DNA of 64,000 nucleotides from JBAYST01 sp034932745 (GTDB lineage Bacteria > Bacillota_I > Bacilli_A > RFN20 > CAG-826): positions 62,001 through 126,000 of the forward strand of contig JAYFOJ010000003.1 in assembly GCA_034932745.1 (NCBI GenBank), in the 5' to 3' direction. The notes under the pieces were generated by a model. That model was not told the origin of the DNA and made no database searches. It was given only the letters and a program-made list of their open reading frames with translations. Each line of letters begins with the position of its first letter. The stretch's first letter is position 1. Both the position numbers and the translations under genes were made by a program. Below, piece by piece: positions 43,334 to 52,304 of this stretch.

Positions 43334-44469
43334 TTGAAGTGGATATTTCTACTACAGTTACTGAACTGAACGAATACGTTAAAAGGCTCATCGAAAACGA
43401 TGAGAATCTTCGTTACGTCTACGTAAGAGGAGAAATATCGAACTGGAAAATCGCGATGAATGGGCACGCTTACTTTTACCTAAAGGATGATAAGAGCGTA
43501 ATAAGCGCAGTCTTATTCAAAGACTACATATCTAAACTATCATTTAAACCAAAAGATGGAGACGAAGTTAAAGCTTTGTGTAGCATAACTGTCTATCCGC
43601 CAAGAGGAACGTACTCGCTTAGAGTGTACGAAATGAGCATCAAAGGTGAAGGGCAGATTCTGGTCGAACTCGAGAAATTAAAGAAACAGCTCCAAAAAGA
43701 GGGTCTCTTTGATGTTTCTCGTAAACGAGAGATAAACATCTATCCAACGGCCATTGGCATTATCACGGCCCTTAATTCAGCGGCGATGAAAGACATCGTT
43801 ACCAACATTAAAAGACGTTATCCGGTTGCAGATATATATGTTTTCCCATCGGCCGTTCAAGGAGATAATGCTCCAAAAGAACTCTATGAAGCATTCATGA
43901 AGTCTCAGCAATATCCTTTGGATACTCTCATCATTGGACGTGGCGGAGGCGCTAGCGAAGACCTTTCAGCCTTTAATGATGAAAAACTAGTCAGGGCTAT
44001 TGCCACCAGTAAAATGCCAGTTATTGCCGCGGTTGGACACGAAATAGACGTAACTTTAGTCGACTACGTAGCTGATAAAAGAGCAAGCACACCAACTGGA
44101 GCGGCAGAACTCGCGACAGTTGATCAACGCGAAATTCAAGAGCGCTTGAGCAACGCTATAAGCGATATGGAATTATCTTTAAGAAGACAGGTCGAAGACT
44201 ATCAAGAAGAAGTTCTTTCTTTGAAAGAAGATATGACTAAATATATTAAAGATAGCATCGAAGATAGAGTTAATACTCTAAAGTATAAGAAGGAACATTT
44301 TGTCTCCCTTAGTCCAAAGAGTATATTAAAAAGAGGGTATTCGATTACTGTAGACGATAAAGGGCAGATAATTAATTCGATTACAAGCCTTTCAAAAGAT
44401 CAAACGGTGAAAACCATCGTAAACGATGGATCATTTGATAGCGTGATTGCAAAAATAAAGGAGAATTAA
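43330..44469 (+). CDS. xseA: Exodeoxyribonuclease VII large subunit
   Basis: 379 residues, somewhat shorter than the usual 400-450, mainly in the coiled C-terminal region. N-terminal OB fold (VYVRGEISNWKIAMNGHAYFYLKDD), catalytic domain with GIITALNSAAMKDI, IIGRGGGASEDLSAFNDE and AVGHEIDVTLVDYVAD (conserved His and Asp). With XseB it degrades single-stranded DNA. Starts by overlapping the nusB stop. Confidence 0.95.
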   Translation: MIEVDISTTVTELNEYVKRLIENDENLRYVYVRGEISNWKIAMNGHAYFYLKDDKSVISAVLFKDYISKLSFKPKDGDEVKALCSITVYPPRGTYSLRVYEMSIKGEGQILVELEKLKKQLQKEGLFDVSRKREINIYPTAIGIITALNSAAMKDIVTNIKRRYPVADIYVFPSAVQGDNAPKELYEAFMKSQQYPLDTLIIGRGGGASEDLSAFNDEKLVRAIATSKMPVIAAVGHEIDVTLVDYVADKRASTPTGAAELATVDQREIQERLSNAISDMELSLRRQVEDYQEEVLSLKEDMTKYIKDSIEDRVNTLKYKKEHFVSLSPKSILKRGYSITVDDKGQIINSITSLSKDQTVKTIVNDGSFDSVIAKIKEN

Positions 44470-44473
44470 GATT

Positions 44474-44674
44474 ATGGCGGAAAATAAAACAAAGAAGGTC
44501 AGTTTCGAAGATAAACTTAAAAGACTCGATCAAATAGTAAAAGCGATAGAGGAGAAGACTTTATCTTTAGATGAGTCGATTAAATTATACGAAGAAGGCT
44601 CAAAAATAATCGTTGATTTAGAAGCAGCGTTAAAAGAAGCCGAGTCAAAGGTTGAAAGTGTCATTACAAAGTAA
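44474..44674 (+). CDS. xseB: Exodeoxyribonuclease VII small subunit
   Basis: 66 residues, normal size, with the standard pattern SFEDKLKRLDQIVKAIEEKTLSLDESIKLYEEG. Several copies coat the helical part of XseA. AAGGAG lies ten bases upstream, in the end of xseA. Confidence 0.95.
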   Translation: MAENKTKKVSFEDKLKRLDQIVKAIEEKTLSLDESIKLYEEGSKIIVDLEAALKEAESKVESVITK

Positions 44675-44685
44675 ATAATATCTTA

Positions 44686-44715
44686 TTAGTCGTTAATTAG
44701 TAGAAAATTAGTATA
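44686..44715 (+). repeat. TTAGTAG direct-repeat element, copy A (before dxs)
   Basis: Three units TTAGTCG-TTAA, TTAGTAG-AAAA, TTAGTATA with an 11-bp period, ending on the A of the dxs start codon. Twenty-seven of 30 bases match the copy at 61195-61224. Confidence 0.7.
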
Positions 44716-46571
44716 TGTCAAAGAAGGAATTAAAGCGCATAAAACTCGAAGAAATTGAGAATCCAGACTTCCTTAAAAGTTATAACGACAAGGAGTTGGA
44801 TCTTTTAAGCGCAGACATACGCGATTACATAGTAAAGGTGACTTCAAAATACGGTGGGCACTTATCTAGTAATCTCGGCTCTACCGATGCGACTATCGCG
44901 ATGTGCAAAGCATTCGACTTTACTAAAGACAAACTACTCTTCGATGTCGGTCACCAATCTTATACATATAAGATATTGACCGGTAGAAGCCTAGATAAGA
45001 TTAGACAAAAAGATGGTCCTAGCGGTTATCAAAGAAGAGCAGAATCTCCTTTTGATCAATTCGAAGCGGGCCATTCATCTACTTCGATTAGTGCCGCTCA
45101 TGGTATGGCGGTGGCGCGTGATTTAAAAGGTGAAAAATATGACATCGTCGCCTTTATAGGCGATGCATCTATCGTTAACGGACTAGCTTTTGAGGGTCTT
45201 AATAACGTCGCTGGAAGTAATCACAAAATTATTATCGTCTTGAACGACAACGATATGTCCATATCAAAGCCAGTCGGTGGAATGGGGAAGTTCTTTAGAA
45301 GTATATCGACATCATCTTTATACCTATCCGCAAAGCGGAGTTATAAGAAAATGATGTTCGCTACAAGAGTCGGAATGAAACTATACAATTCGACATTGCA
45401 CTTTAAAAATAAAGTGAAACACTTCTTAATACCTACGACATTATTTGATAATCTTGGTTTTACATATATCGGTCCGATTAGCGGACATGACTTCCGTCAA
45501 ATGGATAAGGCTTTCAAGAAAGCCAAGAAGGCTAATAAGTCAGTCGTTATTCACTTGAGAACCAAAAAAGGCTTAGGGTACGACTTAGCTGAAAAAGATG
45601 ATTCCGGTCGTTGGCATGGTGTTTCACCATTTAATGTCGAAACTGGCGAATGTTTAAAGAACAACTGTGATTTGACCTGGTCTGAATTTTATTCAGAATT
45701 AATAAACAAATCTATGGAGAAGCATAAAGACTTAGTAGTCGTTACTCCAGCAACAATTCAAGGTTCCTCGCTTGAAAAAGTATTTACCAATTATCCAGAC
45801 CGCTCAATTGACGTCGGAATAGCAGAAGAACACGCTTTGACTATGTCAAGTGGATTGGCTTTGAATGGAATGCATCCAATTATTTCTATTTATTCGACGT
45901 TCCTTCAAAGAGCCTACGACGAGCTTTCACACGATTTAGCAAGAATGCACTTAGATACAACTATCCTCATCGATCGTTCTGGCTTTGTTGGTCCTGACGG
46001 GAAGACACATCAAGGACTATACGATGAATCATTTTTACTTGGAATTCCTGGCGTTACTGTTGCGATGGCTTCTGATAGTTTTACGGCAGAATGTCTTTTT
46101 AAGACATCTATCGAAAGCAATCGCGGTGTCTTCTGCATTAGATTCCCTAGAGATTACGTATGTGTTTCTAACGAATGCGGACAGACAGGTGAGCTAAAAT
46201 ACGGCAAATGGATCGAATTACGAAATGGTGGTAAAACAGCAATAGTCGGAGTTGGCCCAAATGTCAGAAATCTTCTAAAAGAAGTTGAAAAGACAAACAC
46301 CCAAGTTACGATTTTTGACGCAGTTTATCAATCTCCAATGGACCAAGACGCAATTAAAAAATTATTAGCGTATGACAAAGTCATTATCTATGATTCTTAT
46401 GCAACGATTAATGGCTTCGCAAGTTTGCTTGGTTCAAAACTGATGGAAATGTCTTTTAAAGGCAACCTTATCATCAAAGCGGTGCCACTTGAATTTGTTA
46501 GTCACGCTTCAATTAAAGAGCAAGAAGAGGAGTATTTACTCACACCAAAAGATGTTCTGAAAATTATCTAA
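44715..46571 (+). CDS. dxs: 1-deoxy-D-xylulose-5-phosphate synthase
   Basis: 618 residues, normal length. Thiamine diphosphate domain with GGHLSSNLGSTDATIA, the diphosphate/metal motif FIGDASIVNGLAFEGLNN, and the pyrimidine/transketolase domain with VGIAEEHALTMSSGLA (catalytic Glu) and DRSGFVGPDGKTHQG. It makes the first intermediate of the MEP isoprenoid pathway. Bacillus has xseB-ispA-dxs; ispA is missing here. The start at 44715 lacks a Shine-Dalgarno, and the TTAGTAG repeat element ends on the start codon. Confidence 0.94.
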   Translation: MSKKELKRIKLEEIENPDFLKSYNDKELDLLSADIRDYIVKVTSKYGGHLSSNLGSTDATIAMCKAFDFTKDKLLFDVGHQSYTYKILTGRSLDKIRQKDGPSGYQRRAESPFDQFEAGHSSTSISAAHGMAVARDLKGEKYDIVAFIGDASIVNGLAFEGLNNVAGSNHKIIIVLNDNDMSISKPVGGMGKFFRSISTSSLYLSAKRSYKKMMFATRVGMKLYNSTLHFKNKVKHFLIPTTLFDNLGFTYIGPISGHDFRQMDKAFKKAKKANKSVVIHLRTKKGLGYDLAEKDDSGRWHGVSPFNVETGECLKNNCDLTWSEFYSELINKSMEKHKDLVVVTPATIQGSSLEKVFTNYPDRSIDVGIAEEHALTMSSGLALNGMHPIISIYSTFLQRAYDELSHDLARMHLDTTILIDRSGFVGPDGKTHQGLYDESFLLGIPGVTVAMASDSFTAECLFKTSIESNRGVFCIRFPRDYVCVSNECGQTGELKYGKWIELRNGGKTAIVGVGPNVRNLLKEVEKTNTQVTIFDAVYQSPMDQDAIKKLLAYDKVIIYDSYATINGFASLLGSKLMEMSFKGNLIIKAVPLEFVSHASIKEQEEEYLLTPKDVLKII

Positions 46572-46585
46572 TTTCGATATACTGG

Positions 46586-46614
46586 TTAACATAATAAAAA
46601 ATACATTATATAAT
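46586..46614 (+). promoter_or_regulatory. Promoter of dinB, near-leaderless
   Basis: TTAACA at 46586-46591 and TATAAT at 46609-46614, 17-bp spacer. Predicted start at about 46621, two bases before ATG 46623. Confidence 0.75.
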
Positions 46615-46622
46615 AATGAAGT

Positions 46623-47825
46623 ATGAGTAAAATAATTGTTCATATCGATTTGAATGCCTTTTTCGTCCGATGCGAAGAAATCAAAGATCCCACTTTAGAG
46701 AATAAACCCGTCGCGGTTGGTCACGACGGAAGAAGTGGGATTGTTTCAACTTGCTCTTATGAAGCCCGTAAACTAGGCGTTCACTCTGGCCAACCAATGT
46801 TTAAAGCAAGAGCCTGTTGCCCTCAACTAATTGTTAAACCTGTCGATTTTAACTTCTACAGTGTCCTTTCTCGCGAGTTTATGATGTTTGTAAGGACTTA
46901 TACCAAAAAGATGGAAATTGCGTCCGTAGATGAGTGCTACGCTGATTTTACGGATGTGCTAAAAGGGGTTAAGGACCCAGTAATGTTTTTTAGAAAGTTC
47001 CAGGCTGAACTATTTAAAAAGACAAAACTTAAATGTTCGGTCGGCATTGCTCCGACTAAGTTTTTAGCTAAGATGGCCTCAGATATGGAAAAGCCAAACG
47101 GAATCGTCATTATAAGAAAACGTGATATTCCTGAAAAGATGTTTGGTTTATCTATTGATAAGATGTTTGGAATCGGAAGGAAAACAGCGCCTAGATTAAA
47201 AAGCGTTGGCGTTAAAACAATCGGTGATTTAAAACGCGCTATTGATGCCGGAAACGAAGATATAAGAAACATTATGGGTAAATTTTACTTTGTAATTGAA
47301 GACTGGTTGAATGGAAAAGGATCTGATGAAATAGAAGTCGAACAAGAAGATGTAAAATCGATAGGAAATAGTACGACATTCCCACACGACACAAATGATT
47401 TCGAAGAAATTAAACAGATTTTCGAAACCCTTTGTAAAGAGGTTAGTGGACGAGCAGAAAAAGAAGGAAAACTTGGCTCGACGATTCAAATCGTGATGAA
47501 AGATACGTTCTTTAAGACCAAAAACAAATCGATGACATTTAATCCACCGAGCAATAGTTTCGATGTTATCTTTGATAAAACAATAAAATTGTTCGACAAA
47601 AGCTACGATGGCGAACCGCTTAGACTAGTGGGAGTCACTTTACAGAACTTAATAGATCCACACGAACTTGCGGTTCAAATGACATTCTTCGACTATGAAG
47701 AACACGAAAAAGAATCAGAAACAAAACTGCTCATCAATGAGTTAAATCGAAAAATGCAAAAGCCAATGCTTAAAAGAGCATCCGAATTGGAGAAAAAGAA
47801 AAATGGAAATCAAAGACGCAGTTGA
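46623..47825 (+). CDS. dinB: DNA polymerase IV (Y family)
   Basis: 400 residues. Catalytic acids in VHIDLNAFFVRCEE and SVDECYADFTD (residues about 5-17 and 104-114), thumb with a helix-hairpin-helix (MFGIGRKTAPRLKSVGVKTIGDL), and little-finger domain. It bypasses DNA lesions. A C-terminal clamp-binding motif such as QMTFFDYE is present (about 357-364). The 3' end overlaps xerD by 23 bases. Short-leader transcription is predicted; no LexA-type operator was noticed. Confidence 0.96.
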   Translation: MSKIIVHIDLNAFFVRCEEIKDPTLENKPVAVGHDGRSGIVSTCSYEARKLGVHSGQPMFKARACCPQLIVKPVDFNFYSVLSREFMMFVRTYTKKMEIASVDECYADFTDVLKGVKDPVMFFRKFQAELFKKTKLKCSVGIAPTKFLAKMASDMEKPNGIVIIRKRDIPEKMFGLSIDKMFGIGRKTAPRLKSVGVKTIGDLKRAIDAGNEDIRNIMGKFYFVIEDWLNGKGSDEIEVEQEDVKSIGNSTTFPHDTNDFEEIKQIFETLCKEVSGRAEKEGKLGSTIQIVMKDTFFKTKNKSMTFNPPSNSFDVIFDKTIKLFDKSYDGEPLRLVGVTLQNLIDPHELAVQMTFFDYEEHEKESETKLLINELNRKMQKPMLKRASELEKKKNGNQRRS

Positions 47826-48684
47826 TTTGTTTAATCAATACATTATCGCTGAAAAAGGTCTTTCGATTGAGACCTCCAAGGCATATCTCGACGATATAAA
47901 AAGATTTTTTGAGATATTTAACGACAAAAAACAAGTGGAAGATTTAAGCGGTGAAGATCTAGAAGTATTTATCCGCAAAGAGATGGAAAAAGGAATGTCT
48001 GCTTCAACAACCTTAAGAAGACTATCTTCGATTAGAAGTTTTTTGGTGTTTCTAAAGAAAGAAAAGTATATTTCGACCGAATTGGTCGATGTCGACGGAC
48101 CCAAAAAACCGATGCATCTACCGATTTGTCTAAGCGTCCAAGAAGTTGAGAAACTTCTAGATATGCCAAACATGAATAAGTTAGATGGCATAAGAGATAG
48201 GGCGATGTTAGAAACAATGTATGCCTCCGGACTTCGAGTCAGCGAACTTCTTTCTTTAAAACGTTCGAATGTCGATTTAAAAAAGAACATTGTTAAAGTA
48301 ATGGGCAAAGGTTCTAAAGAAAGAAAAGTTCCTCTTGGAGATTTTGCAATTGAATATCTCCTTAAATATATTCACGAAGTCCGAGATAAAAACAAGGGTA
48401 AAGATACTCCTTATTTATTTTTAAATAAATATGGCAAACCTTTATCTAGACAATACTTCTTTAAAAAGATCAGACAATACGCCGTTAGCGCAGGAATCGA
48501 AAAGACTATTTCTCCGCATACCATTCGACACTGTTTTGCAACGCATATGATCGAAAACGGAGCGGAGTTAAGAGCGGTGCAAGAAATGCTTGGACACGCT
48601 AACATTGCAACTACCCAAATTTATACGCATGTATCTACGCAACGCATTCTGGGCGCATATGATTTGTATATGAAGGGCAAGTAG
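47803..48684 (+). CDS. xerD: Tyrosine recombinase XerD/XerC
   Basis: 293 residues. N-terminal SAM-like core-binding domain (about 1-90), catalytic domain with Arg in ASGLRVSELLSL, Lys in GKGSKERKVPLG, His-x-x-Arg in SPHTIRHCFATHM, LGHANIATTQIYTHVS with the nucleophile Tyr. It resolves chromosome dimers at dif. Called XerD because it lies before deoB as in Bacillus. The start overlaps dinB by 23 bases, so expression is partly tied to it. No dif site was noticed nearby. Confidence 0.94.
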   Translation: MEIKDAVDLFNQYIIAEKGLSIETSKAYLDDIKRFFEIFNDKKQVEDLSGEDLEVFIRKEMEKGMSASTTLRRLSSIRSFLVFLKKEKYISTELVDVDGPKKPMHLPICLSVQEVEKLLDMPNMNKLDGIRDRAMLETMYASGLRVSELLSLKRSNVDLKKNIVKVMGKGSKERKVPLGDFAIEYLLKYIHEVRDKNKGKDTPYLFLNKYGKPLSRQYFFKKIRQYAVSAGIEKTISPHTIRHCFATHMIENGAELRAVQEMLGHANIATTQIYTHVSTQRILGAYDLYMKGK

Positions 48685-48716
48685 TTTAAAATATTTTTGT
48701 TTTCAGGAGGAAAAAT

Positions 48717-49916
48717 ATGAGTAGTAAGTATAAAAGAATCTTCGTTGTCGTTGCTGATTCCGTTGGAATCGGTGCGGAACCAGATGCTGCAAAATTTGGC
48801 GATGAAGGAAGCAACACAATAGTTCATATCGCTGAAAAGTGTGGTGGATTGCATCTCCCTAACATGAACGCACTAGGATTAGGCGATTTAGCAAATATTA
48901 AAGGAACAACTAAGGTTGCCCATCCAAACGCCTACTGTGCTAGAGCGCGAGAATTAAGCAATGGCAAGGATACGATGACTGGTCACTGGGAAATGATGGG
49001 CATTTTGACCACACAACCATTCGTGACTTTCACAGATACCGGATTCCCAAAGCAATTGATTGCTGAACTAGAATTAAAGACCGGGCACAAAGTTATTGGC
49101 AATAAAGCCGCAAGCGGAACCGAAATCATTAAAGAATTAGGCGAACAACAAATGAGAGACAACTCATTAATCGTTTATACATCTGCAGATAGCGTTCTTC
49201 AAATCGCTGCTAGCGAGGAAGTAACCGGTGTTAAAGAGTTATATCGCTGTTGCGAAATTGCAAGAGAAATTTGTATGAAGCCAGAGTGGAGAGTTGGTCG
49301 AATTATTGCTCGTCCATTTATCGGCAAAACTGTTGAAACCTTTAAAAGAACACCAAATCGTCATGATTTAGCTCTTAAACCTTCAACTCCAACCGCAATG
49401 AACATTTTACAAGATAATGGATTGATGGTTAGTTGTGTTGGAAAAATCGGTGACATCTTTGATGGATATGGAGTTGTAAAGACTCAAAAAACCATTTCAA
49501 ACGAAGACGGAATGGACAAGACTATCGGAGAATGCAAGTCTAAAGACTTCAAAGAAGGATTATGTTTCGTTAATTTAGTCGAATTCGATTCAGAATTTGG
49601 ACATAGAAGAGATCCAATTGGATATGGTAAGGCTCTTGAAGCTTTTGATAAGAGGGTCGGGGAACTAATCCCGCTTCTTAAGAAAGATGATCTTTTGATT
49701 ATCACTGCCGACCACGGAAATGATCCTACATGGGTTGGAAGCGATCACACTAGAGAGAAAATCCCACTTTTGATGTATTCAAAATCGATTAACGACGGAA
49801 AATATATTGAAGAAAGAGAATCTTTCGCTGACATTGGCGCAACGATTTTGAAAAACTTCAATCTTAAAAAACCGGCTAACCTTATTGGCACTCCAATATC
49901 AGAACTTTTAAAGTAG
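48717..49916 (+). CDS. deoB: Phosphopentomutase
   Basis: 399 residues of the alkaline-phosphatase-like superfamily. VVADSVGIGAEPD carries the first metal ligand, KDTMTGHWEMMG the phosphorylated Thr, and DHGNDPTWVGSDHTREKIPLL the remaining metal ligands. It interconverts ribose or deoxyribose 1- and 5-phosphate for nucleoside salvage. CAGGAGG precedes the ATG. Order xerD-deoB matches Bacillus. Confidence 0.97.
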   Translation: MSSKYKRIFVVVADSVGIGAEPDAAKFGDEGSNTIVHIAEKCGGLHLPNMNALGLGDLANIKGTTKVAHPNAYCARARELSNGKDTMTGHWEMMGILTTQPFVTFTDTGFPKQLIAELELKTGHKVIGNKAASGTEIIKELGEQQMRDNSLIVYTSADSVLQIAASEEVTGVKELYRCCEIAREICMKPEWRVGRIIARPFIGKTVETFKRTPNRHDLALKPSTPTAMNILQDNGLMVSCVGKIGDIFDGYGVVKTQKTISNEDGMDKTIGECKSKDFKEGLCFVNLVEFDSEFGHRRDPIGYGKALEAFDKRVGELIPLLKKDDLLIITADHGNDPTWVGSDHTREKIPLLMYSKSINDGKYIEERESFADIGATILKNFNLKKPANLIGTPISELLK

Positions 49917-49933
49917 AAAAGGAAGAATAATAA

Positions 49934-50887
49934 ATGAAAAATAAAATGTATATGGCGTTAGGACTAATTGGTCTAACGTTAGTTAGTTGCACTCCAGAGA
50001 ATAATGTCATCGGAAACTGGCAAAAAGTCTATTCCCCTTCGGGAGCGCCAACTCTAGCTTTCTACGATCAAGGGAAAACTGGAACATTCTCAACTAATAC
50101 AACCCCAGCTAACGTTTTAGCTCAACTTCAAACAGATAATTATGGAATGGTGGTCTTCGACTTCTACAATGGTTTGAAATCAATTAAAACCAATACAAGT
50201 AATTATAAATTAGCAAAAATTCTTACCGGAGGTAATTTGTACTTAGTCGGTATTAATAAGACATCAGCGCCAACTAAAGATGATTACATTGTATCTTTTG
50301 GGCAAAATCTAGTTCCTGATATCGTTTATAAAAAGATTTATGGCGACGAGATAGCGACCGCGACACACTACGTAGGAGCCGTCGCAGACGCTCAAGGCGT
50401 GCTAACAAGCGGACTTCACGAAGGAAATCCTGTCGATTACGTTTTAATCGCTCAGCCGGCCCTTTACGCAACGCTAAGCAATCAAAGTGCAGCAACATAT
50501 GGTAAGTTATCCGTTATTGCATCTTTAAGAACAGAGTGGAAAACACTAACTGGACAAGATGCGATTCCTCAGGCCGGACTATTCGTTAACACCGAGTATT
50601 ACGCTAATCACAAACAGTTCTTCGATGACCAATTCGATTTAATCGATGAGCGAATTGATACTTGTATCAATGACCCATTAACCATGAAGCAGAAAATAGA
50701 TAGCGACCTTGATACCGATTCACAAAAAGCATTGTTTGGCTTTACGTCTCAAATCGCTTACAACGTCCAAACTAGCGAAACGAGTCCAAATGGTTTTGCG
50801 TTAGTTAGCGGAGACGAACAAGTAGATATTCAAGAATTCTTAACTTCCATCAACGTAACCGATGATTACTCGAGTTATATAATGTAA
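49934..50887 (+). CDS. Substrate-binding lipoprotein of an ABC transporter
   Basis: 317 residues. Signal peptide MKNKMYMALGLIGLTLVSC, lipobox LVSC (Cys19). The mature part has the two-lobe NMT1/SsuA-like layout (WQKVYSPSGAPTLAFYDQGK, GNLYLVGINK, IPQAGLFVNTEYYANHKQFFDDQFDLIDERIDT), related to binding proteins for nitrate, sulfonate, taurine, or thiamine and riboflavin precursors. It is followed nine bases later by the matching permease. No ATPase gene is adjacent. Ligand unknown. Confidence 0.82.
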   Translation: MKNKMYMALGLIGLTLVSCTPENNVIGNWQKVYSPSGAPTLAFYDQGKTGTFSTNTTPANVLAQLQTDNYGMVVFDFYNGLKSIKTNTSNYKLAKILTGGNLYLVGINKTSAPTKDDYIVSFGQNLVPDIVYKKIYGDEIATATHYVGAVADAQGVLTSGLHEGNPVDYVLIAQPALYATLSNQSAATYGKLSVIASLRTEWKTLTGQDAIPQAGLFVNTEYYANHKQFFDDQFDLIDERIDTCINDPLTMKQKIDSDLDTDSQKALFGFTSQIAYNVQTSETSPNGFALVSGDEQVDIQEFLTSINVTDDYSSYIM

Positions 50888-50896
50888 AGAGGTTGA

Positions 50897-51658
50897 ATGA
50901 AAAAGAAGCTCACTAAAACTTGGTTAACATTGCTTCTAACTTTGTTAGGAATATGTTTTGTCTTCGGTTTATGGTGGCTTATTTCGTATTTAGTTAACTC
51001 GACCCTTTTCCCTAGTCCCTTAAGAACTTTTGAGGAATTATGGGTTTTACTAGGCAAAGGATCGACTTATCTAGCTTTAGGGGGAACTCTATTAAGATTA
51101 GCCTTAGCTTTTGCTATTAGTTTTATTGTTGCGTTTGTTTTAGGAATTATCTCTGGACTATTTAAAGGTATTAAAGTATTTTTGAACCCATTGATTATTG
51201 TTCTTAGAACAATTCCAACAGCGGCGCTCATATTGGTAATGGTATGTATTCTAATTCCGGAGAACGCCTTACTAATCGTTGTCTTTTTGGTGATGTTTCC
51301 AATAATTTATGAATCCATCGTGACCGGCATAGAGAATATCGATGAGTCTGTAATGATGGCCTTAAGAATCGATGCAAAGCCATATGGATTTAATAGCGTA
51401 TTCAGAGTAATGATTCCAATGAGCAGACCATATATAATTCTAGGAATTATACAGAGCATTGGTTTAGGAATGAAAGTTTCTATAATGGCTGAAGTCTTAG
51501 TGGGAAATCCAGGAATACCAGGATTAGGAATTATTATTCACGAAGGCTACCAATATGCATACATGCCTCAAGTATTTGCGATTTCAATTCTAGCAATAGC
51601 GTTAATAGGTGTAATCGACTTCGGATTAAGACTAGCAAAGAAATCTTTCAACAAATAA
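50897..51658 (+). CDS. ABC transporter permease, SsuC/TauC/ThiX-like
   Basis: 253 residues, about six membrane helices. The cytoplasmic EAA loop is DESVMMALRIDAKPYGFNSVFRVMIPMSRPYIILG (about 150-185), characteristic of BPD-type importers. It follows the binding lipoprotein and should form the membrane channel. The ATPase that would energise it is absent from both sides; the next gene is an unrelated PemK-like one and the previous deoB. AAGAGG precedes the start. Confidence 0.9.
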   Translation: MKKKLTKTWLTLLLTLLGICFVFGLWWLISYLVNSTLFPSPLRTFEELWVLLGKGSTYLALGGTLLRLALAFAISFIVAFVLGIISGLFKGIKVFLNPLIIVLRTIPTAALILVMVCILIPENALLIVVFLVMFPIIYESIVTGIENIDESVMMALRIDAKPYGFNSVFRVMIPMSRPYIILGIIQSIGLGMKVSIMAEVLVGNPGIPGLGIIIHEGYQYAYMPQVFAISILAIALIGVIDFGLRLAKKSFNK

Positions 51659-51674
51659 TTAGCATTATTTAAAT

Positions 51675-51705
51675 ATCCCTCTATTAGTAATTAGGGGGAT
51701 TTTTC
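51675..51705 (+). terminator. Terminator after the permease, with an SD-like 3' arm
   Basis: ATCCCTCTA / TTAGGGGGAT stem (one G-U pair) and T-rich tail. The 3' arm AGGGGGA lies 11 bases before ATG 51710 and is the only Shine-Dalgarno-like sequence for the next gene. Confidence 0.8.
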
Positions 51706-51709
51706 TTAT

Positions 51710-52255
51710 ATGGATAAAGAGAAAAACGAAAGATTCAAGCTGGAAGCAAGAGAGCAATACATAAACAAAGGAGTAAAATACGATGGATTGGTCGGAATCA
51801 AAAGCCAACTTGAATGGATTAAAAGACAATTGGAATACGTTTCCTTTTCTGAAAAGTACAAGATTAGATACAATCTAAAGCGTGGAGAAATATACGAATT
51901 TGACTGGGGTTACAACGTCAATGTTGAGTTTTCAAACCGACATTACGGTGTCGTATTAGCAGATTCAAACGAATATAACCCTTTGGTTATTGTGTGCCCA
52001 TTAAAAACAAATAAACATGGTCCTCATCCAAGAAGTGATATCGATTTAGGATATGTCGAAGGCCTAAAAGAGGGCGTTAAAACACTTGCGGTAGTTAATC
52101 AGATCCGTAGCCTAGACAAGATGAGACTATATACGAAAACCGCAATAGCCGAGGACGGCGAAATGGTTCAAATACCAGTCCTACCAATAGATAAAATTAA
52201 GCTCATTTTAAAAGCTTACGAGTCGATGTTATACGCTACCGGAACCGAAGAATAG
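51710..52255 (+). CDS. PemK/MazF-like protein without adjacent antitoxin
   Basis: 181 residues. A charged helical N-terminal part of about 57 residues (MDKEKNERFKLEAREQY...) precedes a PemK/MazF-type beta-barrel (LKRGEIYEFDWGYNVNVEFSNRHYGVVLAD, PLVIVCPLKT, ...VNQIRSLDKMRL). The basic QIRSLDKMRL near the middle of the barrel matches the active region of MazF-family RNA endonucleases. No antitoxin gene lies on either side; the preceding gene is a permease. The N-terminal extension could act in cis as a control, or the protein may have a non-toxin role. No usual promoter spacing; the only SD-like bases are in the preceding terminator stem. Confidence 0.85.
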   Translation: MDKEKNERFKLEAREQYINKGVKYDGLVGIKSQLEWIKRQLEYVSFSEKYKIRYNLKRGEIYEFDWGYNVNVEFSNRHYGVVLADSNEYNPLVIVCPLKTNKHGPHPRSDIDLGYVEGLKEGVKTLAVVNQIRSLDKMRLYTKTAIAEDGEMVQIPVLPIDKIKLILKAYESMLYATGTEE

Positions 52256-52275
52256 GCATCAGCGGTGCACCAATA

Positions 52276-52304
52276 TTAGTAGATAATTAGTAGTTTTATA
52301 TATA
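52276..52304 (+). repeat. TTAGTAG direct-repeat element, copy C
   Basis: Two clear units TTAGTAG-ATAA, TTAGTAG-TTTT, then ATATATA, at 11-bp period. The first 18 bases match the copy at 61195 with one difference. It begins 20 bases after the stop of the PemK-like gene. Confidence 0.65.
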
